Assembly: GCF_040183065.1 (NCBI RefSeq)
Contig: NC_091132.1
Coordinates: 162,090,602-162,154,601 of the forward strand
Reading direction: 5' to 3'
Length of the DNA stretch: 64,000 nt
Origin: Periplaneta americana
Taxonomy: Eukaryota; Arthropoda; Insecta; Blattodea; Blattidae
The notes beneath the pieces are model-generated. The model had not been told where the DNA came from. It was given only the letters and a program-made list of their open reading frames with translations, and did no database searches. Shown in pieces: positions 29,983-42,700 of the stretch. Both the position numbers and the translations under genes were made by a program. Positions within the stretch are counted from its first letter, which is position 1. Each line of letters starts with the position of its first letter.

Positions 29983-31681
29983 CAGAGTGGTTAAAAAGTC
30001 CCGTTACCCTCTTCGATGGTGTAATCCAGGCATGTCAAAACCCTGCACATTGTGCACTGGTCTCTGTGCAACGTGCAGTTCCTATTTCCCTACCTGGAGG
30101 GAGCGAATCGACTTTGAGGGGAACGCGACAGGGCTGTACAGTACCTATAGTAGCAGATCAGCTTTTGTTTCAGTAACACAGATCAGTACAGGTGCTCTTT
30201 GAGCTGTGATTGTGAATGCGTAATGGAAAATAAAGTGAGGAGTCCACAGATAATACGAAGAAGAGAAATCACGAATCATATAACATAACTGTTATGATGT
30301 TTTCCTCAGTCAATAGTAATTATTTTTAAATGAAAGCCTCTCATCATATCATAGTGATATGAGAATTTAAATCATATTAGTGAAGTTCTCAAAATATGAT
30401 ATTCGCCTGCTCTTATTTCTTAATTAGTACTGTCACGGCAAGACAAACATGAAAATGATGTTGTTTTGGAGTCTGTACTAACACAGCCATCAATGGTTAG
30501 ACGACTTAAAACTTTTATTTGATAAGCTGATAAGTGATGGGAATATAGTGAGGAATACATGTGAGGGTCTTGAGGTTGTAAGGGAAGGAAGAAAGCAACT
30601 ATTTGTAAGGCGGAAAAATTTTCTGGAAAAATAATACATAATGGCGAATTTTCCACCTCACGTTACTATATTATCTTAATTCACTTACGTTAATAAATCT
30701 TTAAACCTGACATAAAGAAAATGTCCTCTCTTCACAAGTTGTGAACTACTCTTTTAACTCAATTCAGTAACGCTCCCAACTTGCTAATACTTGCTCTCAA
30801 CGTTTTCCAAATAAACTATATATAAATTTAAATTCAAGCTTGATTTATCCAATTTATTAATAATAATGTGAATTTATATTAATATACAGCAAGGAAATGA
30901 TTCCAGTGTAAAAGCCTCACAATAAACTATATATAAATTTAAATTCAAGCTTGATTTATCCAATTTATTAATAATAATGTGAATTTATATTAATATACAG
31001 CAAGGAAATGATTCCAGTGTAAAAGCCTCACAATGTCCTATTGCATGTAATTGGGAGTAAAATATTTTCTTTCTTAGCATTTGTGCACCAATGGTCCCAG
31101 TAATGCTTGAGGAACAATGAAAGAGTATTACTTTGAAATAATCAGTACTTACTACGTAAAATGAAATATTGTGTTCGTTTTTTGTTGTTTCGAAATTACT
31201 GCAATATTTATATTTTCTTCAAATACTGTATACAAATCATGTAAATAAATTATTCTTTACAAACGACTGCATTGTGAATTGTAACTGAGTAAGTCTATTG
31301 TTTCTTGTGTTACAATTATTGTCAAATATAGACACTGACAATAACTGTGTTTTTTCCTTCTGCTAAGTATGTTTATAATGTCCAAATGTTAATTTAATTG
31401 AACACTAGAAGCGCAGAATAGATTCTTGTACATCCCTCCCGCTAAGAACTGGTAAGAGCAACACGTGAATGACACAATCTGCACAGACCGGCATTCCGCG
31501 CACATACACTGCACTTTCAGTGTCTGATTTTTGACATGCCTGGTGTAATCACTTGTATCGGCCATGTTGGGTATTAATTATCTGAAACACGCATTAGACA
31601 TACCAATAAACATCATAAGACTACAAAAAGATGTATAACATAGATACTGGTAGGGGGTAACGGGACTTTGTAACCACTCTG
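29983..31681. mobile_element. TA-flanked Tc1/mariner-type element, no intact transposase
   Basis: 29-bp TIRs: left cagagtggttaaaaagtccc, right complement cagagtggttacaaagtccc, each flanked by TA (29981-29982, 31682-31683). Subterminal ccaggcatgtcaaaa is also inverted on both sides. No long frame; a short plus-strand stretch near 30450 (VVLESVLTQPSMVRRLK) may be a transposase trace. It contains the 111-bp tandem duplication below. Confidence 0.8.
30810..31031. repeat. Perfect 111-bp tandem duplication
   Basis: 30810-30920 and 30921-31031 are identical by eye over all 111 bases, beginning aataaactatatataaattt. The lack of divergence implies a very recent event, or an assembly artefact. Confidence 0.93.
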
Positions 31682-31984
31682 TATATTTAATGGACTTGGT
31701 TGTTTTATACTCATGGGAATACTGAATATGTGGACATGAATAACAAACAAAATACACTTGTACAGTGTTACTGGAACTACGTATTAATGTCTTACTACTT
31801 CAGTTTGGTTATGAATGTATGAAATAATTGGGATTTCCTTTAATTTTCCGTTAATTCCTGTTTCTTCTTTGTGGACCAAATACTTTTGTGAAACATTTAT
31901 TATTCACAGTGAAGTTCACAAGAATTACATATTTAAGAAATTGACTACATGCTACCTTCGAATACAAATTAAGCTGGTCCAGTG

Positions 31985-32060
31985 TTGTAATAGGGAATGG
32001 GTTCGGTTCCCGCTTGCGTTGATTATCAGGTTGAGTTTTTCCAAGGTTTTTCCCCAACTT
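31985..32060 (+). mobile_element. tRNA-SINE fragment
   Basis: B-box-like gggttcggttcccgc followed by ttatcaggttgagtttttcc, a body segment similar to but distinct from SINE-A. Cut at its 3' side by the MITE at 32064. Confidence 0.5.
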
Positions 32061-32063
32061 TAA

Positions 32064-32247
32064 AGGCTGGTTAACAATAAACTGGGAACAGAAACGACAA
32101 CGAGAACGGAAATAATGTCAAAATAAATGTATTTAAATTTGGCAGTTCACAATAGTTAATTGTGAATGCTCATATTTAAATACATTTACTCTAACAATAT
32201 ATCCGTTCTCGTTGTCGTTTCCGTTCCCGGTTTATTGTGAACCAATC
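32064..32247. mobile_element. 184-bp MITE flanked by TTAA
   Basis: Arms of ~46 bp: left aggctggttaacaataaac, right complement gattggttcacaataaac, both continuing gggaac-g-gaaacgacaacg. Flanks are TTAA (32060-32063, 32248-32251), which fits a piggyBac-type target. Non-coding hairpin. I recall this terminal sequence from other insects. Confidence 0.75.
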
Positions 32248-32251
32248 TTAA

Positions 32252-33420
32252 GTAAAAAAGTTCGGTAATTCATGCTGAATCATCAGTCACATCATGCCAA
32301 GTAGCATCTTGCAATCACCAATTCTAACGAATCTAAAGAACCAATTGAGGAGTCCACTGCAACAGGGAGCTATGCTACATCAGCCGTACGTGAGGAAATA
32401 AGAATTTTACAAAAAGGGCCTCATCAGGAATATTTTAATGATCAAGGTAATAATTTAATTTTTTTAAAACTAATCATAACTACCTTAAAAGTCTTAAAAA
32501 AAAAATATATGTATTACTCGTAAATTAAAGTACTCCATTGAGGTTACTTCCAGAAAAACAGGGACATATATAATGAGAGAGTGATGGACAATTTCTCAAT
32601 AATGAAGGGCCGCCATATGGAATTCATCTTTAAATAATTAAGATAAGCATTTTATCAATACAGCCTCCCTGAGTATTAGCAGTATGAGCCGACACTGCCC
32701 TCGTCATAACTGTTGCGAAATAGTACCCAGGACTACATGTTAAATCCAATTCTGACAATTCGGGCTGGGCTTAGGAAAGTGTTGCCATGGCTATCAACTT
32801 CAAGATAGGGATCTTAAAAAAAAAAAAAATAAAAAAAAGTGAGAGAACAGATTCCTTCTTCCAATACCACTGAAACTACCATGGCCAAGAAATTAATATC
32901 TATTAGGAGGATGGTTTTCCTTTCTTACGTTAAGGTTTGTTTATAGGTAGGCCTACTGTAATTTAATGTATTAATGTGTAGGTACCTATATATTGTATGC
33001 TTATGTGCGTTTGTGTAGGTTGTGATATTCTGCAGTGATTTATTGCAAAGCATGTTTACATATTGTTTTGTCAACTGTCTGAAGACAGGTCTGAACCTCA
33101 CAAATGATAATGAGCCAACTAGACCAGGAGATATTGAGGTAGGATGGCCAGTTCCTTCTCCCCTCCGTTGCATAAAAACCGATTAGCTACATATTACACT
33201 AAAGCCTAATCAGACTTCAGATGTATAAAACCAATTATTGTTCTTCCTCGGACACTTATCGTCAAGTGAGATGTACTGCCTGATAATAGATGTAGGCCTA
33301 CATTTGAACCAGAACCTTAATCAGGGGTAGAAGTTTACATCGTACATTGAATTAATAAATTTATGATACATTTTAAAATCTTGCAGTTCTCACTCAGAAT
33401 CTGCGGTTTTTCGAGTGGAT
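32252..33420. other. Spacer, no gene recognised
   Basis: AT-rich, with an A-run near 32818-32838. No homology recognised. Confidence 0.55.
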
Positions 33421-33424
33421 GTTG

Positions 33425-33618
33425 TCGTCCTGGGTGGCGCATTCGGTATAGTGCTGGCCTGTGCTCGAGGTTGCGGATTCGATCCCGGCCCAGGTTCGAC
33501 GGCATTTATGTATGCCCATGTCGCTAGATTTACTGGTATGTAAAAGAAACTCCTGTGGGACACCTGCGACGCTGATATAACCTCCGCAGTTGCGAGCGTC
33601 GTTAAATAAAACATACTT
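33425..33618 (+). mobile_element. SINE-B copy
   Basis: Forward copy of the element at 4484-4712: head tgggtggcgcattcggtata, B-box region ggattcgatcccgg, body catgtcgctagatttactgg and ctgatataacctccgcagtt, ending ttaaataaaaca. No clear target duplication. Confidence 0.85.
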
Positions 33619-34211
33619 AAAAAAAACTGGAGAGGATGTTAACGCGTTGGCAACACTGATACTTTATATTAAATTCAGAAGGCCGTGTGCGCTACAATCC
33701 AGTTCCAGTCCACCTCCTTGTTATCATTTAATCAATATAGCCGTCATAGTTTTTACTAAGTGTATATTAATTTATCATTCAGTAAGTCTAGTTATATTCG
33801 CCGTGACTAGTTTAGAAATTTAAGACAAAATACCGACTGTGCAGTAATTTACGTTCGGTTTTGAATCCAAAAATTATTATTATTTGTTTCTTTGAATATC
33901 ATGGTTATCTTGACCATGACATTAATTCTACTCTTTCTCAACAGCCTTACAGAATAATAACAATTATACTAGGCCTAATCCTTCTACATGAGGAATGATT
34001 GCTAATAGAGAAATCGGGTATATATTTGTACGGGTTAATATTCTGAAATGGGTAAATGTACGTCCCGGCTGATTTAAGGAGTTTCTTGAAAATGTTAACT
34101 GATTACTTTTGCGCTTAATTAACTAACTCTCACATATTTTAGTTGGAAACAAAGTATAAAAGGATTAATTTTAAAATTTATAATTAAAAAATAACGTCCA
34201 AACGTCGAAAT

Positions 34212-34805
34212 GTAACTACGGTCCCTATGTCCCCAACTACATTTTACTCTGTTTTACTAAGTTTTTCTCGGAATGTTTCGATTTGATTTTATTTCCTCGG
34301 CCAAGATTATAAAAATAAATAGTTAAAATACTTATGAAATACAGGAATTGTTGTTTGTTTAAATCTGAAAGGACACAACTTTAACGTAAAGTTTGTCCCC
34401 AAAAATTTCGTAACGCCGGTCCCTCGAAATAAAAGAGCTACACAAAAGACAATTTTGCTTCATGTGGTAAATTTTAACGGTTGGTAGTGATGAGAGGTCA
34501 ACATGGCGCCAGTTAAAAAACTTTTCGTCCATTGTAGTAATTTATTTTATTGAAAAAATACAAATATCATCACTGATGACTGAATGTTATGTTTTCTATT
34601 GGTAACACCGGTCCCCGGTGGCATTAAATATAATTTGTATGTATTAAACTTTCGTAATATATACAAAACATTACAATGTTTGTCGACTAAAAAATCTAAC
34701 CTCCATGATATTTTTAACGATTTATTTTGTCAGAACTATTGCGGAAATTATACTAATTTGTAACAACGGTCCCTGTAACGTCGGTCCCTTTATTGTGGGA
34801 CCGAG
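34212..34805 (+). repeat. Cluster of five GTAACNNCGGTCC(C) motifs
   Basis: Copies start at 34212, 34410, 34602, 34760 and 34775, each reading gtaac-NN-cggtcc then c[t/c]; an inverted GGGACCGA lies at 34798. They sit in otherwise AT-rich sequence just upstream of the coding-like block at 34882. Possibly transposase- or regulator-binding subterminal repeats of an unrecognised element. Confidence 0.6.
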
Positions 34806-34881
34806 GTTTCATTTAACATGCAACTATTAAATACTGGTGGATAAAGTAACTTCGAATATTATTTCATGTGATTGTTTATAG

Positions 34882-35126
34882 GAAAGAATAAAAAAGTCTG
34901 ATGATGAAAGTAGGAAATATGAAAGGGAGAAGATACGTAGGCAGAGGGCAAATATGACTGAAGAGGAGTTGCAGAAAAAAAGGGACTATGGCAAAGAATA
35001 TATAAAAAAATAAAGAAAATAGCAATTATGACTGATCGTGAAAAAAGAAATGTTCGAAGACAAGTGAAATCTGAAGTACAGAAGTTTAGAAGATACCTTA
35101 AACAATGGGCTGTAAGGGAAAGATAA
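34882..35126 (+). pseudogene. Lys/Arg-rich protein remnant of a multicopy unknown family
   Basis: After a possible acceptor (tgattgtttatag), 43 codons read ERIKKSDDESRKYEREKIRR QRANMTEEELQKKRDYGKEY before a stop. A one-frame shift restores KIAIMTDREKRNVRRQVKSE VQKFRRYLKQW to a natural stop. The MTEEE/MTDRE spacing and RRxxRRQ block resemble a highly basic repetitive protein I recall as multicopy in arthropods, function unknown. Probably a decayed element gene linked to the motif cluster upstream. Confidence 0.4.
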
Positions 35127-35508
35127 CAATAATCCCTTGTTTTTTTTTTAATTAGAAACTCATAAACATTTTTTTTAAGCTCAACTGATACCAGAATCTT
35201 CAATAATAGGAGCAAATGTAACCAATGTGAGAAAAAAGTATACAATTTAATATAATATATTTTTTCCAGTTTTGTTATTCATATTTGCCCATTTCGGAAT
35301 ATTCACATGTACACACCTGGTATATAGGCCTAATATAGGATTACCATGAGAAGAAATTCTATAGAAGGACATGGAATCTAAAATAAGAGGACATTCCTGA
35401 AAATGGAGGACTTTTTAAAAATTCATAGGAACAAAATTGAAGATAAAAACAATGGCTCACCTTAGTGTTCTTACTAGTTGCTGGATCAGTATTACATCTG
35501 TACCCTAC

Positions 35509-35969
35509 TTATCGGTGGAGCTCACTTTGTGCACAAGAGTCTGAAGAGACAAACATATCTTGTAACAAATAACTATGGTACTGTTCACAGGACATGTCTT
35601 TGAAATTATATTTCACCATGATGATACCTCTACCTGTCTCCGTTAGCATGCGATTTCGTTCTTTTGTCCATTGAGCAGATATTAGGGAAAATACTTTCTC
35701 AGCACATCCATTGTGACTTGGGATAAATAAATAGAATTGACATATTTTTAAGAGTTCTGAGAAAGTTTCAGTGCTCGCATAACTATTGGAATTGATGAAT
35801 TTGCACCTTTGTTTATCTAAACATAAACCTTTGCTCAAATTAACTTGATTGGCATATCTTTGTACATTGCAGAATAAAATTGATAAAATAGCTTAGAATC
35901 ATGAATAGTGACATTTTTAGAGTGTAAGAATTCAATGCTTGTCAATAGGTCATCATATTTTATGTTGTC
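35509..35969 (-). pseudogene. hAT transposase C-terminal remnant
   Basis: The minus strand reads DNIKYDDLLTSIEFLHSKNV ... then KICQFYLFIPSHNGCAEKVF SLISAQWTKERNRMLTETGR, a typical hAT dimerisation block (IPxHNxxxEKVFSLxxxQWTKERNRL). It is cut at its upstream side by the SINE-A and has a frame break at ~35838. Confidence 0.78.
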
Positions 35970-36243
35970 AACACCTGTGGAGTAACGGTTAGCGAGTCTG
36001 GCCGCGAAACCAGGTGGCCCGTGTTCGATTCCCGATCGGAGCAAGTTACCTGATTGAGGTTTTTGCCGGGTTTTTTCCTCAACCCAATAAGAGCAAATGC
36101 TGTGTAACTTTCGGTGCTGGACCTTGGACTCATTTCACCGGCATTATCACCATCTCATTCAGACGTTAAATAACCTAAGCTGTTGATAAAGCGTCGTAAA
36201 ATAACATACTAAAATTTTAAAAAAATATATATATATTATGTTT
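35970..36243 (+). mobile_element. SINE-A copy in the hAT remnant
   Basis: Near full length: head aacacctgtggagtaacggt, B box gttcgattccc, tail of A and AT repeats. Flanks tttatgtt[g/c]tc (35959-35969 and 36244-36254). Confidence 0.88.
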
Positions 36244-36567
36244 TTTATGTTCTCCAGCTTCAACCATTGAAAGCAATTAAATTATTTCATAGGTTTTCAC
36301 AATTTGTTTAGGTATTCTATGCATACTATATCGCACATTATTCAATATTCATATTAATTCTAGTTGAAATGCAAAATGCCGGAAATTTCAAATATATATT
36401 TTTTTTAATGCCTGCCGGACAGGATCAAATGATTAAAATAGAGGAAATGTTCCTCCTTTTGAGGGAACGGATGGTAACCCTAGCTTAATAGCACATTGAA
36501 ATGATTTTTATACACACCTCAGTTTCTGAAATCACTGTCAATTACGTAACATTTTCTTTCAGTTGTG

Positions 36568-36660
36568 ATGGATGTTATCAAGATGGAACCTGAGGTTGAC
36601 CCATTGGGCTTACAACCACATAACACTTACAAAATAGAAGAGAATAACGCTTTATCAAAG
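36568..36660 (+). CDS. Gene 2 coding exon 1
   Basis: 31 codons, MDVIKMEPEVDPLGLQPHNT YKIEENNALSK, after acceptor acattttctttcag and before donor GTAAAC. Same length and start as gene 1 exon 1. An (ATTT)n microsatellite begins nine bases after the exon end. Confidence 0.85.
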
Positions 36661-36670
36661 GTAAACTGAT

Positions 36671-36713
<43 letters not shown>

Positions 36714-39700
36714 TTTGTCTAACAATATACAGTGGCGTATACTGGTTTAAGGGTCTGGGCTACCGCTGACCCTATTATTACGCAAAATATATTTTAAAAT
36801 CCCTATAATAAAATTCCTTACCTATTTATATCCGAATTCCAGACGTCTTGATTGGGACGAAAATACTTTGATGACTTCGTCATTGAAATTACAGTTGGGC
36901 CGGTAGCCCGCGAAATACGCCCCTGAACAATAACCAGAAACGCATAAATTTCCCAACTTGTTTTCACTAAACTACAGTCCTACACTGTAGCTATGTGGTG
37001 TAAGGCGTTATGATTTGGACTGGTGATACGAAATGAACGTTGTTTCGAGTATCTATTTAGGAAGGAATGTTTATAACAAGTATGGCTAGTCTGTTGGAAC
37101 AATCCTATCATTGCACCATGATCGAGTGGGCTGACAAGAAACCCACATCAAGTTCACACAAGCTCTATATGACTTGAAATTGTGGTTTTCTGTTAACGTA
37201 CCTTATATATTATGCAAATCTAGCTTTCAGGTAAAGCTCCCTGTGGAACAGACTTGAATAAATTCGAGAGAAAAATTGTTACGGGTGTGACAGAAAATAC
37301 ATGATAAAATGAATTTAAAATTTAATTGACATTACATTATTTTTGGGGATGAACAAGAATTCATTCTGTCAATTTCCGATGTTAATTCAATTGGACTTTT
37401 GGGCTGAACAGCCTTTCTGAGTAACTGAATGGACTGATACAAACCCAATGGCGACATTTTTTGCTAAGGTGGTCGCAACATGGATGCAATTTTTTTTTTT
37501 TTTCCTTTCCGGACATTTCTTCTGATGAACATTGTCTCTTGCCCGTTTATCTTTTACTTTTGTAGAATCTGGTAACAGTTAAAGTTTTTTTCTTGTTTCT
37601 TCAGCTCTTTTTCTTTCTTTCAATAAGTAATGTTTCTTTCAAGTCAGAATCAGTCATTATTTTCTTTCTCCAAGCAGCGACTCTCTTCCAGGATGTATCT
37701 ACACACAAAGATATCCACGAGAATTTGCATTATAGTTGGGATTTTATTGAATAAATCTACTTTACCTACTCTGCAATTAGCCTATTATTATTAATAAAGA
37801 ACCAACATTTTAGACTTATGCTTGGAGAAATAAACTTAATTCCTAGAATATCAGAGAATTCCATTTAAGACGTAACATTGATCAGACCGATAATTTATAA
37901 TATAAAGAAAAAAAAATCACCCTGAACTGAGCGTTTTCTACATGTATAAAAAAAAATGTGAAGTCATTTCAAAGGTCTAGGTAGGTAAGCCAACCTATGG
38001 CTACTCGCATGAGGATAGTACCACAATGAAAACAACACTGCATTCCTCCAGGACTTATTTGTTACGGGTATGACAGAAAATATATGATAAAAAACATTTA
38101 AATGTTTAATTGACATTACATTGTTTCTGGGGATGAAGAACTCATTCCTAACCTTACGTCTGTCAGTTTTAACAAATTTATTAATTTTAGTTTAGTAATA
38201 AGCTTACACTTTGCGCCCGGCCATGGTAATATTACCATGCATATAAATTCACCAAGACGCCGGACATGGTACTATTACCATTACAAGTTTAAAAGTGTAC
38301 TACGCTAAAACCGTTCGAGTTTTCAACATGAATGTTGCACTGTATTGTAGGTCCGTCTTTCTAGTTTTAGTTTTATATAACAAATACATCAATTTAATTA
38401 GACTTTAAGTTATGCCCTCTGGAACAATGTACTGCTGCGTCTTCAACCTCAGCGACTTATTCAATGCTCGCGCGCAAAGTTCGAACATTCGTTTTGAGAG
38501 TACCATATGAGGTATCATTATGAATCTTGTGCCGTATTATAGCCCTGTTCATATAGTATTGGTTTCATAAAGCAGAGGGCTCTAGCTATGGCATTTACAT
38601 GCTATGCCATCTGGAGTTCAGTGCTGTACCTCTGGTACCTTGACATAAAAAGAAACATTTCTTGAAGTAATGTTTATGTCAGCATTCATAAGATAACATT
38701 CTCCAGCTGTAATTCTATGACCCCAGACTAAATATAGAATGCCTCATAAGGAAAAGTTTCATAATATCTCCAGTTGGTTCCTAGATATTACAGTGGAAGT
38801 GTGTTCGATGCGTAATGGATAAGCCAGGGACGAGTACAAATGTGCAACCTTCGCGGCCGCGATATGTAACGAGTGCCGAACTGTGTGAAATTTTGAATGA
38901 TTCAGATTCAGATTATGAGGTTGAGGAATCTAATCGTTTTGCTACGGCGCAAGATTTTATTCTTCCAGAAACAGAAGAGCTAGAAACAGAATCTGTACCA
39001 GTAGACCCAGAAACAGAACCTATAGGCCTACCAGTAGAACCACAACCAGAGAAAGGTCGAAAAAGAAAACGAGCTGCTTCTAGAAATCCCACAGAAACAA
39101 ATTCAAGGTGGAACAAAAATATTCAGCTAGTAAATAAACCTATATTTTCTGGAAATCCGGGACTGAACCCAGATTTGGAAATAAACGACGAAAGCTCTGC
39201 CATTGATGTATGCAATTTATTTGTTGACAATTCAGTATTTTCGGAAATTCAATCAGAAACAACAAATCAATATCAGAAAAAATGAAGGCCCTATCAAACC
39301 AAAATCTATATATGCTCAATGGAAAGACGTGTCTATAAATGAAATAAAAATATTTTTTGCAATAGTCATTCATATGTGCTTAGTAAAGAAGCCGTCTCTA
39401 AGGGATTACTGGAATTCAGAGCCAATTCTACGCACTACTTACACAAAAACAGTTGGGATGTCTCGGGATCGATTCCTGGCAATTTTCACAATGCTGCACC
39501 TAAATGACAATGAGAGACGTGTCGCCAGAGACCAGCCAGGCTACGATCCTCTCTACAAAATAAAGCCATTCTTGAATATCCTCACAACGAGATTTCGAGA
39601 CGTGTACACTCCAGATGAAAATCTTACAATAGATGAGGCTATCTGTCCATTTCGGGGTCGAATATTTTTTCGAGTTTATATAAAAGGAAAGCCTCATAAA

Positions 39701-42700
39701 TATAGAATAAAAATCTATGAACTGTGCGAGGCTATCAGTGGATATGTGTACAGTCTCGAAGTTTATGCTGGTGCACACGAAACAGAGGTAGATTATAATA
39801 CTGCTTTCAGTTTTGTCAATATTATGTGAACCAGTAACAAACAAATGGCACACAGTCTATATGGACAGATATTTTACAAGTCCGAAACTTTTCGATTACC
39901 TGTGGACTGTTGAAACAAAAGTAGTAGGAACCGTTATGGCAAATCGCAAAGGAATGCCAAAAGATATATTTTCAGGAAAACTAAAAAAAGGGGAAAAACT
40001 GACTGCACAAAGAGATCATCTCCTAGCTATAAAATGGCGTGATATACGAGATGTATATTTACTAAACATCGCAAAAAAGTGTAAAGAAATTGACACTTCA
40101 CAAGTTCATCGCAAAAGTTGCAGAGAGTCTTGTCACGAGTGTAGGGATGGAAATGACGATACAATCACGTCTAAGTACTGGTGGTAGGCTTGTTGGAAGA
40201 GATCATTTTCCTCACAGGATTCCTGGTACAGGATCGAAACAAAAAGGTCATACACAGCGTACGTGCAAAGTTTGCGCAGATAGAGGCAAGCATCACACTG
40301 GCAAGGCCACACAGAAGTACACGACCATCTACTGTGCGAGATGCGATGTGGGACTTTGCATCGGGAATTGCTTCGAAATCTACCATACAAGAGCGAACTA
40401 TTGGGAGTAGCAGTGAAAAGAAACTAATGCTAAGATAACTGAATGTGAAAGAGTGTAATATTTAGTGTCAAAAGTGTGTTTTATATGTATATAATTAGTG
40501 TGAATTATCTATGGAATCTTGGAATAATGTGCCAAAATCTGCAACAACAAGACGCTCTCAGGATGAAATGTAAGTACCAATACAACTATCATACACAAAA
40601 GTATATATCTTTATTTAAATCCTGTTAAAATTTTATATTTTTATCTCTAAGTTTATTGATTTTATTAATTTTTTTTTCGAACCCTTAAAACTTTCCAGCA
40701 CACGGTAACGAGGGTATTTAAATGGCTCCGGGCTCAAAGTGTTAACTTAATCACTTTTTTCGTGAAGGTTATCACACCAATACATACTAACTTATTAAAT
40801 GCTATAATAGCAAAGAAACTTACCTCAACAATTTTTTATTGCTTGACTGATGAGTTCAAACTATGAACAACAGCATAAGTAGGCCTATATAAAATTTACA
40901 ATTTTCACGTTGTACTGGAAATTTGATAAGTGTTACAATTTGACTTTTCCTAATACAAATCTATTATGCACAGACTATTAACTTCAACTACGTATAAAGT
41001 AAAGAAAAGTAAAAATGTCATAATTTTGTTTCAGTTCTTGTAATATAACCTCTTTTTATTACAGAATCAATTAGTAGAAATTATGTAATAAGATCCCAGA
41101 GACAAATAACGCCATGTATATCTTTAACGCCACTGTATTAATGCTTGTTAAAGACACCAGATTTCGGTAGTGCACTACTGTAGCCTGCATTCGCTTGTCA
41201 TGTAGTGATGAAATGAGTTACTAGCTGTCCACTGACATTTACGAGTGACATGATATTCCCTCATTTTCCTATTGTGTGATGATAATGAAAGGCTGTTCTT
41301 ATATCAATGTAAGAGGTAATATTTTATTTTGTGTGTTGAAGAAATAACAACTATATTAAACTATATATTTTCGTGATCCTTAAACATTCTTTTATGCAAA
41401 GAAAATATTTGATATTTATAACATTTGAAAATGTTAGAGAAACAGGCGTGTATTGTTATCAAGTACTCAGTAGCGCTTTAACACCTTGTGGCGTTACAGG
41501 TCTGCAGATAAATTTTAGGTTATGTTAGTACGGTACTCATTTGTTTAACGATAGTCCTCAGTTTTTAATAGCATTTTCATTACTGTTATATTCATTTTGC
41601 GTAAGGTATTTACATGATTAGTGTGGAAACATCAGGAAAAACACTAACCTTTCAACTTACAAATGTCCAGAATGTACATAGTGATACTGTTTCAGTAGCT
41701 TATCAAACTCTTCATTTTTTCTTTTACTTTTGGGAAAACATTGATATTTAACTAAGGTTAATGCTTTTGTTTGTATAACTTTCTACTGTGTCTCGTCTCT
41801 TTTTTGAAAGTAACAAGTTACTGGAAAATATATTTTCATAATCCACCTGGTGTTTTAGCTTCAGATTAAGAATATTTCATTAGTACTGAGTGATTTTGTA
41901 TCTTTTATTAACAGAAACTCGGATTTAGTTGCTTAGTTCCATTTGTGTTGCTTAGGAAAAATAATTCATTAATAATTATAAGCATATAGGTTACTAGAAA
42001 ATAGGTAGCGTTAATTGGACCAGCTGTTCCTAATAACGCCAGTATACAGAGTTTTCGTATTTGAGTTGTAATTCTTCTCCAGTATGAAATATCACCATTT
42101 TCATTGTGCTGTTTTCCAAAGATAAAATTGAAGTTTCCTTGTCATAATTTTTGTGTTTGTACATAACTTATTTCCAGAACAACAATTATTTAAGTGTTAA
42201 GGTGGCGTTATTTGGTACGTGTACCTTAGTATACTATTATTTTTTTAAGATTCTGTCCACTTTTTCATGGAATGACCCATTGGCATTGTCCTGAGCAATA
42301 AAATGTAAAAATTCCCTTCCAGTACTTCATGTCTTACAAATGAAAATATTTTGGACTTACACAGTTTTGAAAATAAACTCTGAACAAACTAATTTTTGAA
42401 TAAAAAAAGCAATGGACAAACAAAATGTTCAATAAAATAACATTTGACAAACTCAATGCTGTGAATAATTAAAACATGTTACAAGATTATAAGCATCTAT
42501 GAAAAACTGTGTGCAAGAAATATTAACATTTGCAATTTAAATATGTTTGTATTTTAACGCATTAAATTAATAACCACATTTTTACAGATTGAGTGCAATA
42601 TCATCCTCCTCACAATCACAATTCCTTTTAATGCCCTTTACCGTTTTTCTTTACAACATTATCATCTCTAGTAGCAAGCAGTAGTAGTTTGTACTATTCC

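Larger units (their letters stand above)
35336..36482 (-). mobile_element. hAT remnant with 8-bp target duplication, interrupted by SINE-A
   Basis: TIRs taggattaccat (left) and the complement of atggtaaccct-a (right), followed by purine-rich subterminal GAGGACATT/GAGGAAATG boxes. Target duplication GC[C/T]TAATA (35328-35335, 36483-36490; one mismatch). Most of the transposase is gone. Confidence 0.8.

Noticed and set aside
35835-36044. Frame MLRSGIEHGPPGFAARLANRYS as a protein N-terminus
   Set aside because: The first part is antisense SINE-A sequence (FAARxADRYST-like peptides recur at other SINE copies, e.g. 23.5 kb); only the later part belongs to the hAT remnant.
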